DNA of 64,000 nt from JBLHZY01 sp047631555 (GTDB lineage Bacteria; Pseudomonadota; Alphaproteobacteria; Rhodobacterales; Rhodobacteraceae): the NCBI GenBank assembly GCA_047631555.1, contig JBLHZY010000001.1, positions 62,001 through 126,000 of the forward strand. Direction: 5' to 3'. Below, in pieces: positions 50,091 through 57,875 of the stretch (within the stretch, counting starts at the first letter, position 1; every line of letters starts with the position of its first letter). The notes under the pieces are model-generated. The model did no database searches and was not told the DNA's origin. It worked only from the letters and a program-made list of their open reading frames with translations. The position numbers were made by a program, and so were the translations under genes.

Positions 50091-50696
50091 ATGTTTACAG
50101 GGATCATCACCGATATCGGGCGCGTGCTTTCCACCGATATGCGCGGCGATTTGCGCGCCCGGATCGCGACCAGCTATGACATCGATGGCATCGATATTGG
50201 CGCCTCGATTGCTTGCGATGGGGTTTGCCTGACGGTGATTGCGCTTGGCCGCGATCCCGAGCCTTGGTTTGATGTGGATATCTCGGCCGAGACAATCTCC
50301 AAAACGGCGATTGGCCAGAATGCCTGGGGGCCGGGGCGCAAGCTCAATCTTGAGCGGGCTTTGAAGGTCGGGGATGAGCTTGGCGGGCATATTGTTTCGG
50401 GCCATGTTGATGGCATCGCGCAAGTGATTTCCGTGCAAGATGAAGGGGATAGCACCCGCTTTATCTTTCGCGCGCCCGATGCTTTGGCCCGCTTTGTCGC
50501 TCCCAAAGGATCGGTTGCGCTCAATGGCACTTCGCTGACGGTGAATGATGTGAACGGCGCAGAATTTGGCGTAAACATCATCCCCCATACCAAAGAAGCC
50601 ACCACTTGGGGCGAGGTCAAAGAGGGCGATCTGATCAATCTTGAGATCGATACATTGGCGCGCTACGTGGCCCGCTTGGCCGAATACGAGGGCTAA
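50091..50696 (+). CDS. ribE: Riboflavin synthase alpha chain
   Basis: The 201-residue enzyme is two lumazine-binding repeats: M-F-T-G-I-I at the start, D-G-V-C-L-T-V in the first half and L-N-G-T-S-L-T-V-N-D-V in the second, with G-H-I-V-S-G-H-V-D-G between. It forms riboflavin from two lumazine molecules. The start at 50091 is fixed by MFTGI. No FMN riboswitch is seen upstream. It heads the ribE-ribBX-ribH-nusB series. Confidence 0.96.
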   Translation: MFTGIITDIGRVLSTDMRGDLRARIATSYDIDGIDIGASIACDGVCLTVIALGRDPEPWFDVDISAETISKTAIGQNAWGPGRKLNLERALKVGDELGGHIVSGHVDGIAQVISVQDEGDSTRFIFRAPDALARFVAPKGSVALNGTSLTVNDVNGAEFGVNIIPHTKEATTWGEVKEGDLINLEIDTLARYVARLAEYEG

Positions 50697-50795
50697 GTGC
50701 GCAGCAGCGCAGGGCCGCTGTTCACCAAGCGCGCTGCGTTCCTCTGGCCAAGCCTTTGACCTTGCGATATGTGCAAGACAACCAAAGGAATTGCC

Positions 50796-51902
50796 ATGTC
50801 TGAGCCCACAACAACCGATTATTCCAGCGCCATTTCAAGCGTCGAAGAGATCATTGAGGATGCGCGCAACGGGCGCATGTTTATCCTTGTCGATCATGAG
50901 GATCGCGAAAATGAGGGCGATCTGGTGATCCCGGCGCAAATGGCCACCCCTGAGGCGATCAACTTCATGGCAACCCACGGGCGCGGGCTGATCTGTCTGA
51001 CCCTGACAGGCGAGCGGATTGATGCGCTTGGCTTGCCCTTGATGGCCTCCAACAATTCGTCCCGCCACGAGACCGCCTTTACCGTCTCTATCGAGGCGCG
51101 CGAAGGCGTGAGCACCGGGATTTCCGCCCATGATCGTGCGCGCACTGTTGCTGTTGCGATTGACCCTTCCAAAGCCGCGGGCGACATCGCTACGCCGGGC
51201 CATGTCTTCCCGCTGCGGGCCAAGGATGGCGGCGTGCTTGTGCGCGCAGGCCATACAGAGGCCGCCGTTGATGTAAGCCGCTTGGCCGGGCTGATGCCCG
51301 CTGGCGTGATCTGCGAGATCATGAATGAAGATGGCACCATGTCGCGCTTGCCTGATCTTGTTGCTTTCGCGCAAAAGCACGCGCTAAAAATCGGCACGAT
51401 CAGCGATCTGATCGCCTATCGCCGCCGCCATGATAACCTCGTCAAAGAAGCCGCGCAAAAGCCGGTGAAATCTGCCTTTGGCGGCGACTGGATGATGCGC
51501 ATTTTTACCGATGAGACCCAAGGCGCCGAACATATCGTTCTGACCAAAGGCGATATCACCGATGGCGCGCCGGTTTTGGTTCGGATGCATGCGCTCAACC
51601 CTTTGGAAGATGTGCTCGGTATCGGCAAGACCAGCGGCGAAGTTGAAGGCGCGATGCAGGTGATTGGCGATGAAGGGCGCGGCGTTATCGTGCTTTTGCG
51701 CGACACCACGATGAAGCTCGCGGTTGAGGGCGAAGCCTCGCCGCAAACCCTGCGCCAATATGGCCTTGGCGCGCAGATCCTTGCCGCCCTTGGCCTGCAT
51801 GATCTGATCCTTGTGACCAACAATCCAAAGCCAAAGGTCGTCGGGCTTGAGGCATACGGCCTCTCGATCACCGGCACCCGCGCGATAAACGAAAAGGGCT
51901 GA
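50796..51902 (+). CDS. ribBX: 3,4-dihydroxy-2-butanone-4-phosphate synthase fused to a GTP cyclohydrolase II-like domain without zinc site (RibBX)
   Basis: The 368-residue protein has a complete RibB domain (1-210; D-H-E-D-R-E-N-E-G-D and R-A-G-H-T-E-A). The C-terminal domain (about 215-368) looks like GTP cyclohydrolase II but lacks the C-x10-C-x-C zinc ligands and the R-C-D-C motif: the equivalent region reads MHALNPLEDVLGIGKTSGEV. This matches the RibBX variant described in Proteobacteria, whose X domain is not an active cyclohydrolase. A separate RibA must exist elsewhere. AAAGGAA precedes the start. Confidence 0.92.
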   Translation: MSEPTTTDYSSAISSVEEIIEDARNGRMFILVDHEDRENEGDLVIPAQMATPEAINFMATHGRGLICLTLTGERIDALGLPLMASNNSSRHETAFTVSIEAREGVSTGISAHDRARTVAVAIDPSKAAGDIATPGHVFPLRAKDGGVLVRAGHTEAAVDVSRLAGLMPAGVICEIMNEDGTMSRLPDLVAFAQKHALKIGTISDLIAYRRRHDNLVKEAAQKPVKSAFGGDWMMRIFTDETQGAEHIVLTKGDITDGAPVLVRMHALNPLEDVLGIGKTSGEVEGAMQVIGDEGRGVIVLLRDTTMKLAVEGEASPQTLRQYGLGAQILAALGLHDLILVTNNPKPKVVGLEAYGLSITGTRAINEKG

Positions 51903-51905
51903 TCC

Positions 51906-52442
51906 ATGGCTTCCAACGAGACGCATTATACCCTGCCGCTTCCCAGCTTTGACAGGCCGGTTAAGCTGCTGATCGTGGTTGCGCCCTATTATAAGGACGT
52001 CGCCGATCAGATGATTGCGGGCGCCAAAGCGACGATTGAGGAAGCTGGCGGCACATGGGATTTGGTCGAAGTGCCCGGCGCGCTTGAGGTTCCAACGGCC
52101 ATTCGCATTGCTGATCGGATGAGCAATTTTGATGGCTACGTTGCTCTTGGCTGCGTGATCCGCGGCGAAACCACCCATTATGAGACCGTGTGCAACGATT
52201 CCAGCCGTGCGCTGCAATTGCTTGGCCTTGATGGCTGCTGCATCGGCAACGGCATCCTGACGGTCGAGAATAAAGCCCAAGCAGATGCGCGTGCGAAGGC
52301 CGCTGGCCAGAATAAAGGCGGGGGTGCCGCCGCTGCGGCCTTGCATCTTATCGCACTAACGCGCAAATGGGGGCCTGAGAAAAAACCAGTTGGGTTTCAT
52401 TCCGATGCAATCCAACTCGCTGAAGGCAAAAACACCGCATGA
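51906..52442 (+). CDS. ribH: 6,7-dimethyl-8-ribityllumazine synthase
   Basis: The 178-residue protein follows ribBX by three bases. It has V-P-G-A-L-E-V-P-T-A-I at about 58-68, G-C-V-I-R-G-E-T-T-H-Y and G-I-L-T-V-E-N, the phosphate- and substrate-binding segments of lumazine synthase. It condenses the RibB product with the RibD product. Its stop overlaps the nusB start by four bases, an order seen in many bacteria. Confidence 0.96.
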   Translation: MASNETHYTLPLPSFDRPVKLLIVVAPYYKDVADQMIAGAKATIEEAGGTWDLVEVPGALEVPTAIRIADRMSNFDGYVALGCVIRGETTHYETVCNDSSRALQLLGLDGCCIGNGILTVENKAQADARAKAAGQNKGGGAAAAALHLIALTRKWGPEKKPVGFHSDAIQLAEGKNTA

Positions 52443-52909
52443 GCGCTAAAGACAAACGCCAGATGAAATCCGCCGCACGGCTTTATGCGGTGCAAGCGCT
52501 GTTTCAGATGGAGCATTCAGGGCAAACCGTTGAGTCCGTGCGCGAAGAGTTTCGCACGCACCGCTTTGGCGCTGTGTATGACGGCGATGAAATGGCCGAG
52601 GGGCATACAGTCCTGTTTGATACGCTGCTGGATACGGCTGTAAATGATCAGGCCAAGATCGATCAGTTGACGGATCGCGCCTTGGTGGCCAAATGGCCCA
52701 TCGCGCGCATCGATCCAACCCTGCGCGCGCTTTTCCGCGCCGCCGGGGCAGAATTGGTTTTGGCTGAGACGCCGCCCAAGGTTGTTATCTCTGAATTCGT
52801 CGATGTGGCGCGCGCGTTTCATCCCGATGGGCGCGAGCCAAAGTTCGTCAATGCAGTGCTCGATCACATGGCGCGCGAAATTCAGCCTCAGGCCTTTGCG
52901 GCCAAATAG
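52439..52909 (+). CDS. nusB: Transcription antitermination factor NusB
   Basis: The 156-residue all-helical protein has the NusB core: R-L-Y-A-V-Q-A-L-F-Q-M-E at the N-terminus, and D-P-T-L-R-A-L-F-R-A-A and V-I-S-E-F-V-D-V-A-R-A-F in the second half. It binds boxA with S10 during rRNA transcription. Last gene of the rib operon, overlapping ribH. Confidence 0.95.
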   Translation: MSAKDKRQMKSAARLYAVQALFQMEHSGQTVESVREEFRTHRFGAVYDGDEMAEGHTVLFDTLLDTAVNDQAKIDQLTDRALVAKWPIARIDPTLRALFRAAGAELVLAETPPKVVISEFVDVARAFHPDGREPKFVNAVLDHMAREIQPQAFAAK

Positions 52910-53047
52910 CGCCGCCTTGCGCCCTGCGACATCAGCGCGCGTTGAAACGCGCCCTGCGCACCCCGATATTTTCACTGTAGCTGCCCAGTAAATGCGCCAA
53001 TAAATGCGTGTGCTCCGGGCCGCTGATCCTTGGTGAAAAGGTGCCCC

Positions 53048-53365
53048 ATGCCCAAACTCATATCCCTCTATATCCGCCACGTCCTCATTGGCTTTGCGCT
53101 TGCTGGCGTCTTTGTGGCGGGGCTGTTGTGGTTTGATGTCGCCCATCTGGGTCATCTGGTCTCGACCTCTGATATCGGCATATTGGCGGTATTTTTATTG
53201 TGGTTTTCCAATGGGATCGTCTTTGCCGGCGTTCAATTTGGCATCGCAGTGACGCGGATGAGCGGGTCTGAGGATGGCTCCGGCGGGCATCGCAAGCCGC
53301 GCAAACCCGTGCAAATGGCCGCGCCTAAACCCGTGCCCGTTCCCGTGGCAGAGAAGCGCCGCTAA
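53048..53365 (+). CDS. Small membrane protein of unknown function
   Basis: The 105-residue protein has two transmembrane helices (VLIGFALAGVFVAGLLWF and ILAVFLLWFSNGIVFAGVQF) and a basic, Pro-rich cytoplasmic tail. The start at 53048 (MPKLISLYIRH) is preferred over 53030, with weak GGTG upstream. I have seen this layout beside nusB in Rhodobacteraceae but know no function. Confidence 0.68.
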   Translation: MPKLISLYIRHVLIGFALAGVFVAGLLWFDVAHLGHLVSTSDIGILAVFLLWFSNGIVFAGVQFGIAVTRMSGSEDGSGGHRKPRKPVQMAAPKPVPVPVAEKRR

Positions 53366-53680
53366 AGCAGCTCTAAGTTCTGGAAGGAAAGTGGCGGGAC
53401 CACCAGAACAACCGTGGAGATAACGTAATTCCCGAGGACCTGTTTATACAGGTGGGCGCCAGATAACCGAACCAGGGCCCGGACAGAGCCAGCTCCCTCG
53501 GAGTTGCTTAAGGCCACTGGAATTTGATCCCTGATACGAGAAGGGCAGTACCCGCCAAGGCATCAGATAGGCTTTGCGCGCCCCCCTGACAAGGGCCAAT
53601 GCAGGGCGAATTTCGGCAGTGCTCGGTCGGCGCGGGCAGGGCGGCTTGCCTTTTGTTCCCCTATTGTTCATGCTTAACGC
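53366..53680. ncRNA. Structured intergenic region, candidate non-coding RNA (unassigned)
   Basis: No plausible protein is coded here. TGGCGGG (53392-53398) pairs with CCCGCCA (53551-53557), closing a 166-nt domain. Inside are CCGAGG/CCTCGG (53432-53437 with 53496-53501), the hairpin ACCTG-N6-CAGGT (from 53438), and AGCTCC/GGAGTT around CTC. I could not match it to tmRNA, 6S, RNase P or SRP RNA motifs. Strand is not settled. It lies between the small membrane protein gene and mmcB. Confidence 0.35.
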
Positions 53681-54151
53681 ATGAGTATCGACCCCTTCTT
53701 TCAGACGGCCCAACCCGGCCAGTTGCTCGCGCGCGGCGTCTGCCGCCATCTGCGCGGCTACGGGTTTAGCTGTGTTGAGGAATTGGTGCCGGCGCGGGGG
53801 CTGCGGGTCGATGTGATGGCGCTTGGCCCCAAGGGCGAGATTTGGATCGTTGAGTGCAAATCAAGCCGCGCCGATTTTGCCAGCGATTCCAAGTGGCAGG
53901 GCTATCTGGAATGGTGCGATCGCTATTTCTGGGCGGTCGATACGGATTTCCCAACCGAGCTTTTGCCCGATGAAACCGGCCTGATCATTGCCGATCCATA
54001 TGGCGGCGAAATCATCCGCATGGGGCCAGAGGAAAAGCTGGCGGCGGCCCGGCGCAAAGTTATGATCCAGAAATTTGCCACCCAAGCCGCAAGCCGCTTG
54101 CAAAACATGCGCGATCCCGGCGTCGCGGCGCTTTTCGGCCCCGAAGACTAA
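53681..54151 (+). CDS. mmcB: MmcB-family DNA repair protein
   Basis: The 156-residue protein has a PD-(D/E)xK nuclease-like core: V-D44-V-M-A-L-G then I-W-I-V-E58-C-K60, with D-F-x-S-D-x-K-W after it. MmcB of Caulobacter is a LexA-controlled protein of mutagenic repair. The chosen start is ATG at 53681. It converges on the DUF6324 gene 21 bp downstream. Confidence 0.85.
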   Translation: MSIDPFFQTAQPGQLLARGVCRHLRGYGFSCVEELVPARGLRVDVMALGPKGEIWIVECKSSRADFASDSKWQGYLEWCDRYFWAVDTDFPTELLPDETGLIIADPYGGEIIRMGPEEKLAAARRKVMIQKFATQAASRLQNMRDPGVAALFGPED

Positions 54152-54172
54152 AGCGCGGGCATTGCGCCTAAA

Positions 54173-54382
54173 TCAGCGCTTCTTGCCCTTGCCGCCATCG
54201 CCAAGCGCGCGCGCCTGAGCGGCAGCTGCGCGAATTTCTTCTGCAATCTCTTCGGCTTCCTCAGGATCGAAATCCATCGGCACTTCAATGCCATCGCCCT
54301 CAACATAAAGGCGCACCATCCCTTGCGAGGTGGGGCCGATCTGAATGTTGGCGGTAATATCGGTTTCGGAATTGATACCCAT
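54173..54382 (-). CDS. DUF6324 family small protein
   Basis: This 69-residue protein starts MGINSETDITANIQIGPTS and has an acidic helix (EEAEEIAEEIRAAAAQARAL). I recognise it as the short DUF6324 family of Rhodobacteraceae, of unknown function. The start at 54382 excludes an unrelated 42-codon upstream extension. It converges on mmcB. Confidence 0.75.
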   Translation of the reverse strand: MGINSETDITANIQIGPTSQGMVRLYVEGDGIEVPMDFDPEEAEEIAEEIRAAAAQARALGDGGKGKKR

Positions 54383-54540
54383 GTGAGGCCCTTTCGATTG
54401 CCTTGGGTCGATACCGCCCAAGCAGCGCCAAAGCAAGGCCCAATGCCCATGCGTCCGCGCCAAACCTTTTTCATTTTCGCGCAATTGAGTGAAATAGCCC
54501 TCTTGCAAAAGCCCGCCCCGCTCTGTAAATCACCCGCAGT

Positions 54541-54617
54541 GCCGCCTTAGCTCAGTTGGTTAGAGCGCCTGATTGTGGATCAGGAGGTCCCTGGTTCGAG
54601 ACCAGGAGGTGGTACCA
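54541..54617 (+). tRNA. tRNA-His (anticodon GUG), without G-1
   Basis: The 77-nt cloverleaf has acceptor GCCGCCT/AGGTGGT (G1-U72 and an internal G-U), discriminator A73 at 54614 and an encoded CCA. The anticodon arm CCTGA-TTGTGGA-TCAGG gives GUG. The base 5' to G1 is T, so the extra G-1 found in most histidine tRNAs is absent and position 73 is A, as known for alphaproteobacteria. Confidence 0.95.
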
Positions 54618-54673
54618 CTTCCCCCCTAAAGTCTGCAGATGTTCCGCTTTGGCCGCCATGCCGCGCGCTTTGC

Positions 54674-55108
54674 CTAACTCATCGTCATAACCACTGCGCC
54701 CGATCCAATCAACGTGACCCCAATCCAGCCGCCGGTTGAGAGATGCTCGCCCAAAAACAGCACCCCAAAGATCGCAACCAAAACGACGCTGAGTTTATCA
54801 ACGGGGGCGACCTGCGAGGCATTGCCAAGCTTCATCGCGCGAAAGTAACAGACCCAAGACGCGCCCGTCGCCAGCCCCGAGAGGATCAAAAATAGCGCGC
54901 TTTTGGGCGAGATCGCGCTCAGCGGCTGGAGCTGTTTGGTCGCAATCAGTATCGCGCCCAAGACAACAATCACCACCAGCGTTCGAAGAAATGTCGCGAA
55001 GTCCGAGTGAATATCCTCAACCCCGACTTTGGCGAAAATCGCGGTAAGGGAGGCGAAAACCGCGGCCAACACCGCCCAGAATTGCCAAGATGTGCCGATA
55101 TTATCCAT
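54674..55108 (-). CDS. Short EamA-domain membrane protein
   Basis: The 144-residue protein has a single EamA repeat of about five helices (FWAVLAAVFASLTAIFAKVG to GWIGVTLIGSGAVVMTM). Such half-size DMT proteins work as dimers. The A-P-V-D-K-L-S-V-V-L segment is typical of the group. The substrate is unknown. It is the only gene between tRNA-His and a 238-bp gap. Confidence 0.82.
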   Translation of the reverse strand: MDNIGTSWQFWAVLAAVFASLTAIFAKVGVEDIHSDFATFLRTLVVIVVLGAILIATKQLQPLSAISPKSALFLILSGLATGASWVCYFRAMKLGNASQVAPVDKLSVVLVAIFGVLFLGEHLSTGGWIGVTLIGSGAVVMTMS

Positions 55109-55346
55109 GCTGCGCCTCCAAAGCTCCTACGCGCGGATCAGATTGCAGGCAGTTTATCGCGCGTCCCGCTCCAGTTAAGCGCACCAATTCTTGCCGGTGC
55201 AATCACTAAGTGCGCTTGATCGGTTAGAGATGAAAACGCGACATCGGGAGTTGGTGCCGTTTTGTGTTGGGTTAAGCTTTACTTGGAATTGGGCGGGGCA
55301 AAATGGATTATGAACGCGTTTTGAGGCTGGGCTTAGAATGAGGCGC

Positions 55347-55754
55347 TTATCTCCCCTCTGGAATGTAATCGCCCTCGAATTTCTTGAGATCATCGACGAT
55401 CTCATACCAGTCCGGCTTGGACGCGGTATGGATATGCAGCGAGGGGCGTACTTTGGGATCATCGTCAAGCGCTGAGGCGGCGATCACATAGACCTCGCCG
55501 GTCGCCATATCGCCAAGCGACGTCCCACATTCTTTGCAAAAACAGCGCTCGAATTTCGCGTCCGTGGCAGGTTTGAACTTAGAGATCACCTCCTGGCCTT
55601 GGGTGACCTTCAAATCATCGGCTTTCCCGATCAAAACGGCCGAGAAAACCCCCGCCGCCTTGCGACAGCGCGAGCAATGACAATAACTTAGCGAAAATGG
55701 CTCGCCCGAGATTTCAAACTTTACTTTGCCGCAAAGGCAGCTGCCGTTGATCAT
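55347..55754 (-). CDS. GFA-family (CENP-V/GFA fold) zinc protein
   Basis: The 135-residue protein has C-L-C-G at 6-9, C-H-C-S-R-C-R-K-A-A-G and C-F-C-K-E-C-G-T, the complete GFA zinc pattern. It is better conserved in the canonical GFA direction than the one at 2600-2974. The natural substrate is unknown. It begins a run of three small minus-strand genes. Confidence 0.87.
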   Translation of the reverse strand: MINGSCLCGKVKFEISGEPFSLSYCHCSRCRKAAGVFSAVLIGKADDLKVTQGQEVISKFKPATDAKFERCFCKECGTSLGDMATGEVYVIAASALDDDPKVRPSLHIHTASKPDWYEIVDDLKKFEGDYIPEGR

Positions 55755-55831
55755 GCCATGTCCTGCTGATTAATCTTGGTTAAGGAGAACGTAGCGCGAA
55801 CATATACTGCATTCAAGAAAAGAGTTCCGGC

Positions 55832-56245
55832 TTAGCCGCGCGCCTTGCGGATGTGATAGGTCAGCACCATCAAAATGATGTGCGAGACGGCCTCGCGGAC
55901 TTCCGCCAGATCACCAAGAAGCGACACGGCCCGCGCGCCTGCATAGTGAAACTGGCTTGGGTAAATCTCGCGAATTTGCTCCATCAGGTCAGATTGGCAA
56001 TTGATGTACAGGGTCGGGCGGCCATCGTCTTTGCTGGTCCCAAGGCGCAGAGTGCTGCCGATCCGCGCCTTTTGCGACAGGTAGGATGGCTGCCCCCATT
56101 TAAGCACTTCCTGAACGGGGCCGATTTGGGCGTGATCCTTGACCGTCTCATAAAGGAGCGCGCGGATATCGAGCAACACAGGGCGCGCATCCGGCGCAAT
56201 CTGCTCATAGGCGGCTGAAATTTCGGCCGGCATCGATTTTTGCAT
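55832..56245 (-). CDS. DUF1801 domain protein
   Basis: The 137-residue protein has the DUF1801 core: I-R-A-L-L-Y-E-T near residue 30, L-K-W-G-Q-P-S-Y in the middle and L-Y-I-N-C-Q after it. The fold is related to YdhG/DUF1801 proteins, whose function is unknown. It lies 21 bp downstream of the DUF6476 gene and may share its transcript. Confidence 0.85.
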   Translation of the reverse strand: MQKSMPAEISAAYEQIAPDARPVLLDIRALLYETVKDHAQIGPVQEVLKWGQPSYLSQKARIGSTLRLGTSKDDGRPTLYINCQSDLMEQIREIYPSQFHYAGARAVSLLGDLAEVREAVSHIILMVLTYHIRKARG

Positions 56246-56266
56246 GAACCAGCCCCCAAATAAGCC

Positions 56267-56620
56267 CTAGCGCTCAACCGCGATTTCTTGGCGAAGGGCG
56301 CCGCTTGCGCGATCATAAATCAAGATGCGATCATCCTTTGTGACAACCCCGATCCAATCGCTGCCCATCGTGATCGCTTCGGCCTTTGCGCCTTCGGGCA
56401 GGGCGATGCTGCTGGGTAAAACAAGCGCGCCGGGCGCACTATTGCTGCGCATCACCGGGAAGCGGATGACAAACAGAACAATCAGGACTAGAAGGCCCCC
56501 AATCATCACCGCAGTCAGCACCGTCACCAAGCGGCGCAAAAAGCGGAGTTGGGCCATTTCGCGCAGATCTTCTGCACTCGTCGGAGCGAATTCTTCTATG
56601 TCATCCACTATCTCGTCCAT
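56267..56620 (-). CDS. DUF6476 family membrane protein
   Basis: The 117-residue protein has an acidic N-terminus, a single transmembrane helix (LVTVLTAVMIGGLLVLIVLF) and a periplasmic beta-rich part (VVTKDDRILIYDRASGALRQ). I recognise the DUF6476 family of Rhodobacteraceae, of unknown function. Its start codon overlaps that of the divergent RluA-family gene (CATG). Confidence 0.75.
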   Translation of the reverse strand: MDEIVDDIEEFAPTSAEDLREMAQLRFLRRLVTVLTAVMIGGLLVLIVLFVIRFPVMRSNSAPGALVLPSSIALPEGAKAEAITMGSDWIGVVTKDDRILIYDRASGALRQEIAVER

Positions 56621-57659
56621 GTCGCACACCACTTTGCAGGTTGTCATCGGGGCCAATCCGCCGCCCCGCCTTGATAAGGCACTGGCCCGCGATGTGCCAG
56701 AAGAAGCGATCCTGTCACGCTCGCGTCTGGCCAAGCTGATTGCCGAAGGCGCGGTTGAGCGCGGCGGCGCGCCGGTGACGGATCAAAAAGCCAAAGTGGC
56801 CGAGGGCGATGTGATCACCATAACGCTGCCAGACGTGGTCGATACGCATATGTTGCCCGAGGATATTCCGCTTGAGATCCTGTTTGAGGATGAGGATCTG
56901 ATCGTGATCAACAAGCCGGTTGGCATGGTCGTGCATCCCGCGCCCGGCAGCCCGAGCGGCACGCTGGTAAACGCGCTGCTGCATCATTGCGGCGAAGCGC
57001 TTGAAGGGGTTGGCGGCGAAAAGCGGCCCGGCATCGTGCACCGGATTGATAAGGATACATCGGGCGTTCTGGTTGTCGCCAAAACCGACGCGGCGCACCA
57101 AGGCCTCTCGGCGCAATTTGCCGCCCATACGGTCGAGCGCAAATATGCCGCCATCGTTTACGGCGTCCCGGATGCGGGCGATCCGCGCCTGCGCGGGCAG
57201 CGCGGCGTCTCGTTTGAAGGCGCAAATATCATGCGCATCACTACCCAGCTCGCGCGCCACAAAACCGATCGCCAACGCCAAGCGGTTCTGTTTCAAGGCG
57301 GGCGCCATGCGATCACCCGCGCGCGCCTTGTGAAGCGCTTTGGCGCGCCCGAAGTCGCCTCGCTAATCGAGTGCTGGCTCGAAACCGGGCGGACCCACCA
57401 AATCCGCGTCCATATGGCCCATGCAGGCCACGGGCTGATCGGCGATCAAACCTATGGCGGCAAACGCAAACTGCCCGCTGCCGCTCTAAACCCGGACGCC
57501 CATGAAGCCGTCGCAACCTTTCCGCGCCAAGCGCTGCATGCGGCCGTTTTGGGCTTTGAGCATCCGGTCACGGGCGAAAGCATCCGCTTTGAGGCTCCAT
57601 TGCCCCAAGATATGGCCGATTTGATCGCCGTTTTGGCAAAACCTGTCGCAAAGACCTAA
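56619..57659 (+). CDS. RluA-family pseudouridine synthase (RluD-like)
   Basis: The 346-residue enzyme has an N-terminal S4-like RNA-binding domain (about 14-75) and the RluA catalytic core with H-R-I-D144-K-D-T-S-G. V-I-N-K-P and G-R-T-H-Q-I-R-V-H-M follow. RluD isomerises uridines in helix 69 of 23S rRNA. The start at 56619 (MSHTTLQVVIG) fits; upstream codons overlap the opposite-strand gene. The gene is followed by rpoH, a common alphaproteobacterial pair. Confidence 0.92.
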   Translation: MSHTTLQVVIGANPPPRLDKALARDVPEEAILSRSRLAKLIAEGAVERGGAPVTDQKAKVAEGDVITITLPDVVDTHMLPEDIPLEILFEDEDLIVINKPVGMVVHPAPGSPSGTLVNALLHHCGEALEGVGGEKRPGIVHRIDKDTSGVLVVAKTDAAHQGLSAQFAAHTVERKYAAIVYGVPDAGDPRLRGQRGVSFEGANIMRITTQLARHKTDRQRQAVLFQGGRHAITRARLVKRFGAPEVASLIECWLETGRTHQIRVHMAHAGHGLIGDQTYGGKRKLPAAALNPDAHEAVATFPRQALHAAVLGFEHPVTGESIRFEAPLPQDMADLIAVLAKPVAKT

Positions 57660-57780
57660 ATTCGTGCACGGATGCGTGAGGTTTTGCAATGAAACTGGCA
57701 AAGCGACGGAAACATGTTCATCTATCGTTAAGTCTGTAGCGATAGGCGAATAGGCAACGCCAAAGAATTGATAGGTAGGC

Positions 57781-57808
57781 CTTGAATGGCCGTTAGCGCT
57801 ACCTATAT
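57781..57808 (+). promoter_or_regulatory. Heat-shock (sigma-32) type promoter of rpoH
   Basis: CTTG (57781-57784), 17 bp, then CCTATAT (57802-57808) agrees with the alphaproteobacterial sigma-32 consensus CTTG-N17-CYTATNT. It lies 67 bp upstream of the rpoH start and would make rpoH self-activated. Confidence 0.75.
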
Positions 57809-57875
57809 CTACTATGTTAAGCCTTGATACATTGCGCAGATTGGTGCTGTAAACAAAGGCAAGAGGGAGTGATCG

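Noticed and set aside
53366..53680. tmRNA, 6S, RNase P or SRP RNA
   Set aside because: No tag-peptide reading frame or tRNA-like end, no RNase P P4 core words, and no SRP GGAAGGAAG-CAGCC loop; only partial resemblance was seen.
53444..53749. 101-codon minus-strand open frame in the structured region
   Set aside because: No ribosome binding site, atypical composition and overlap with the mmcB start; it is better explained by chance.
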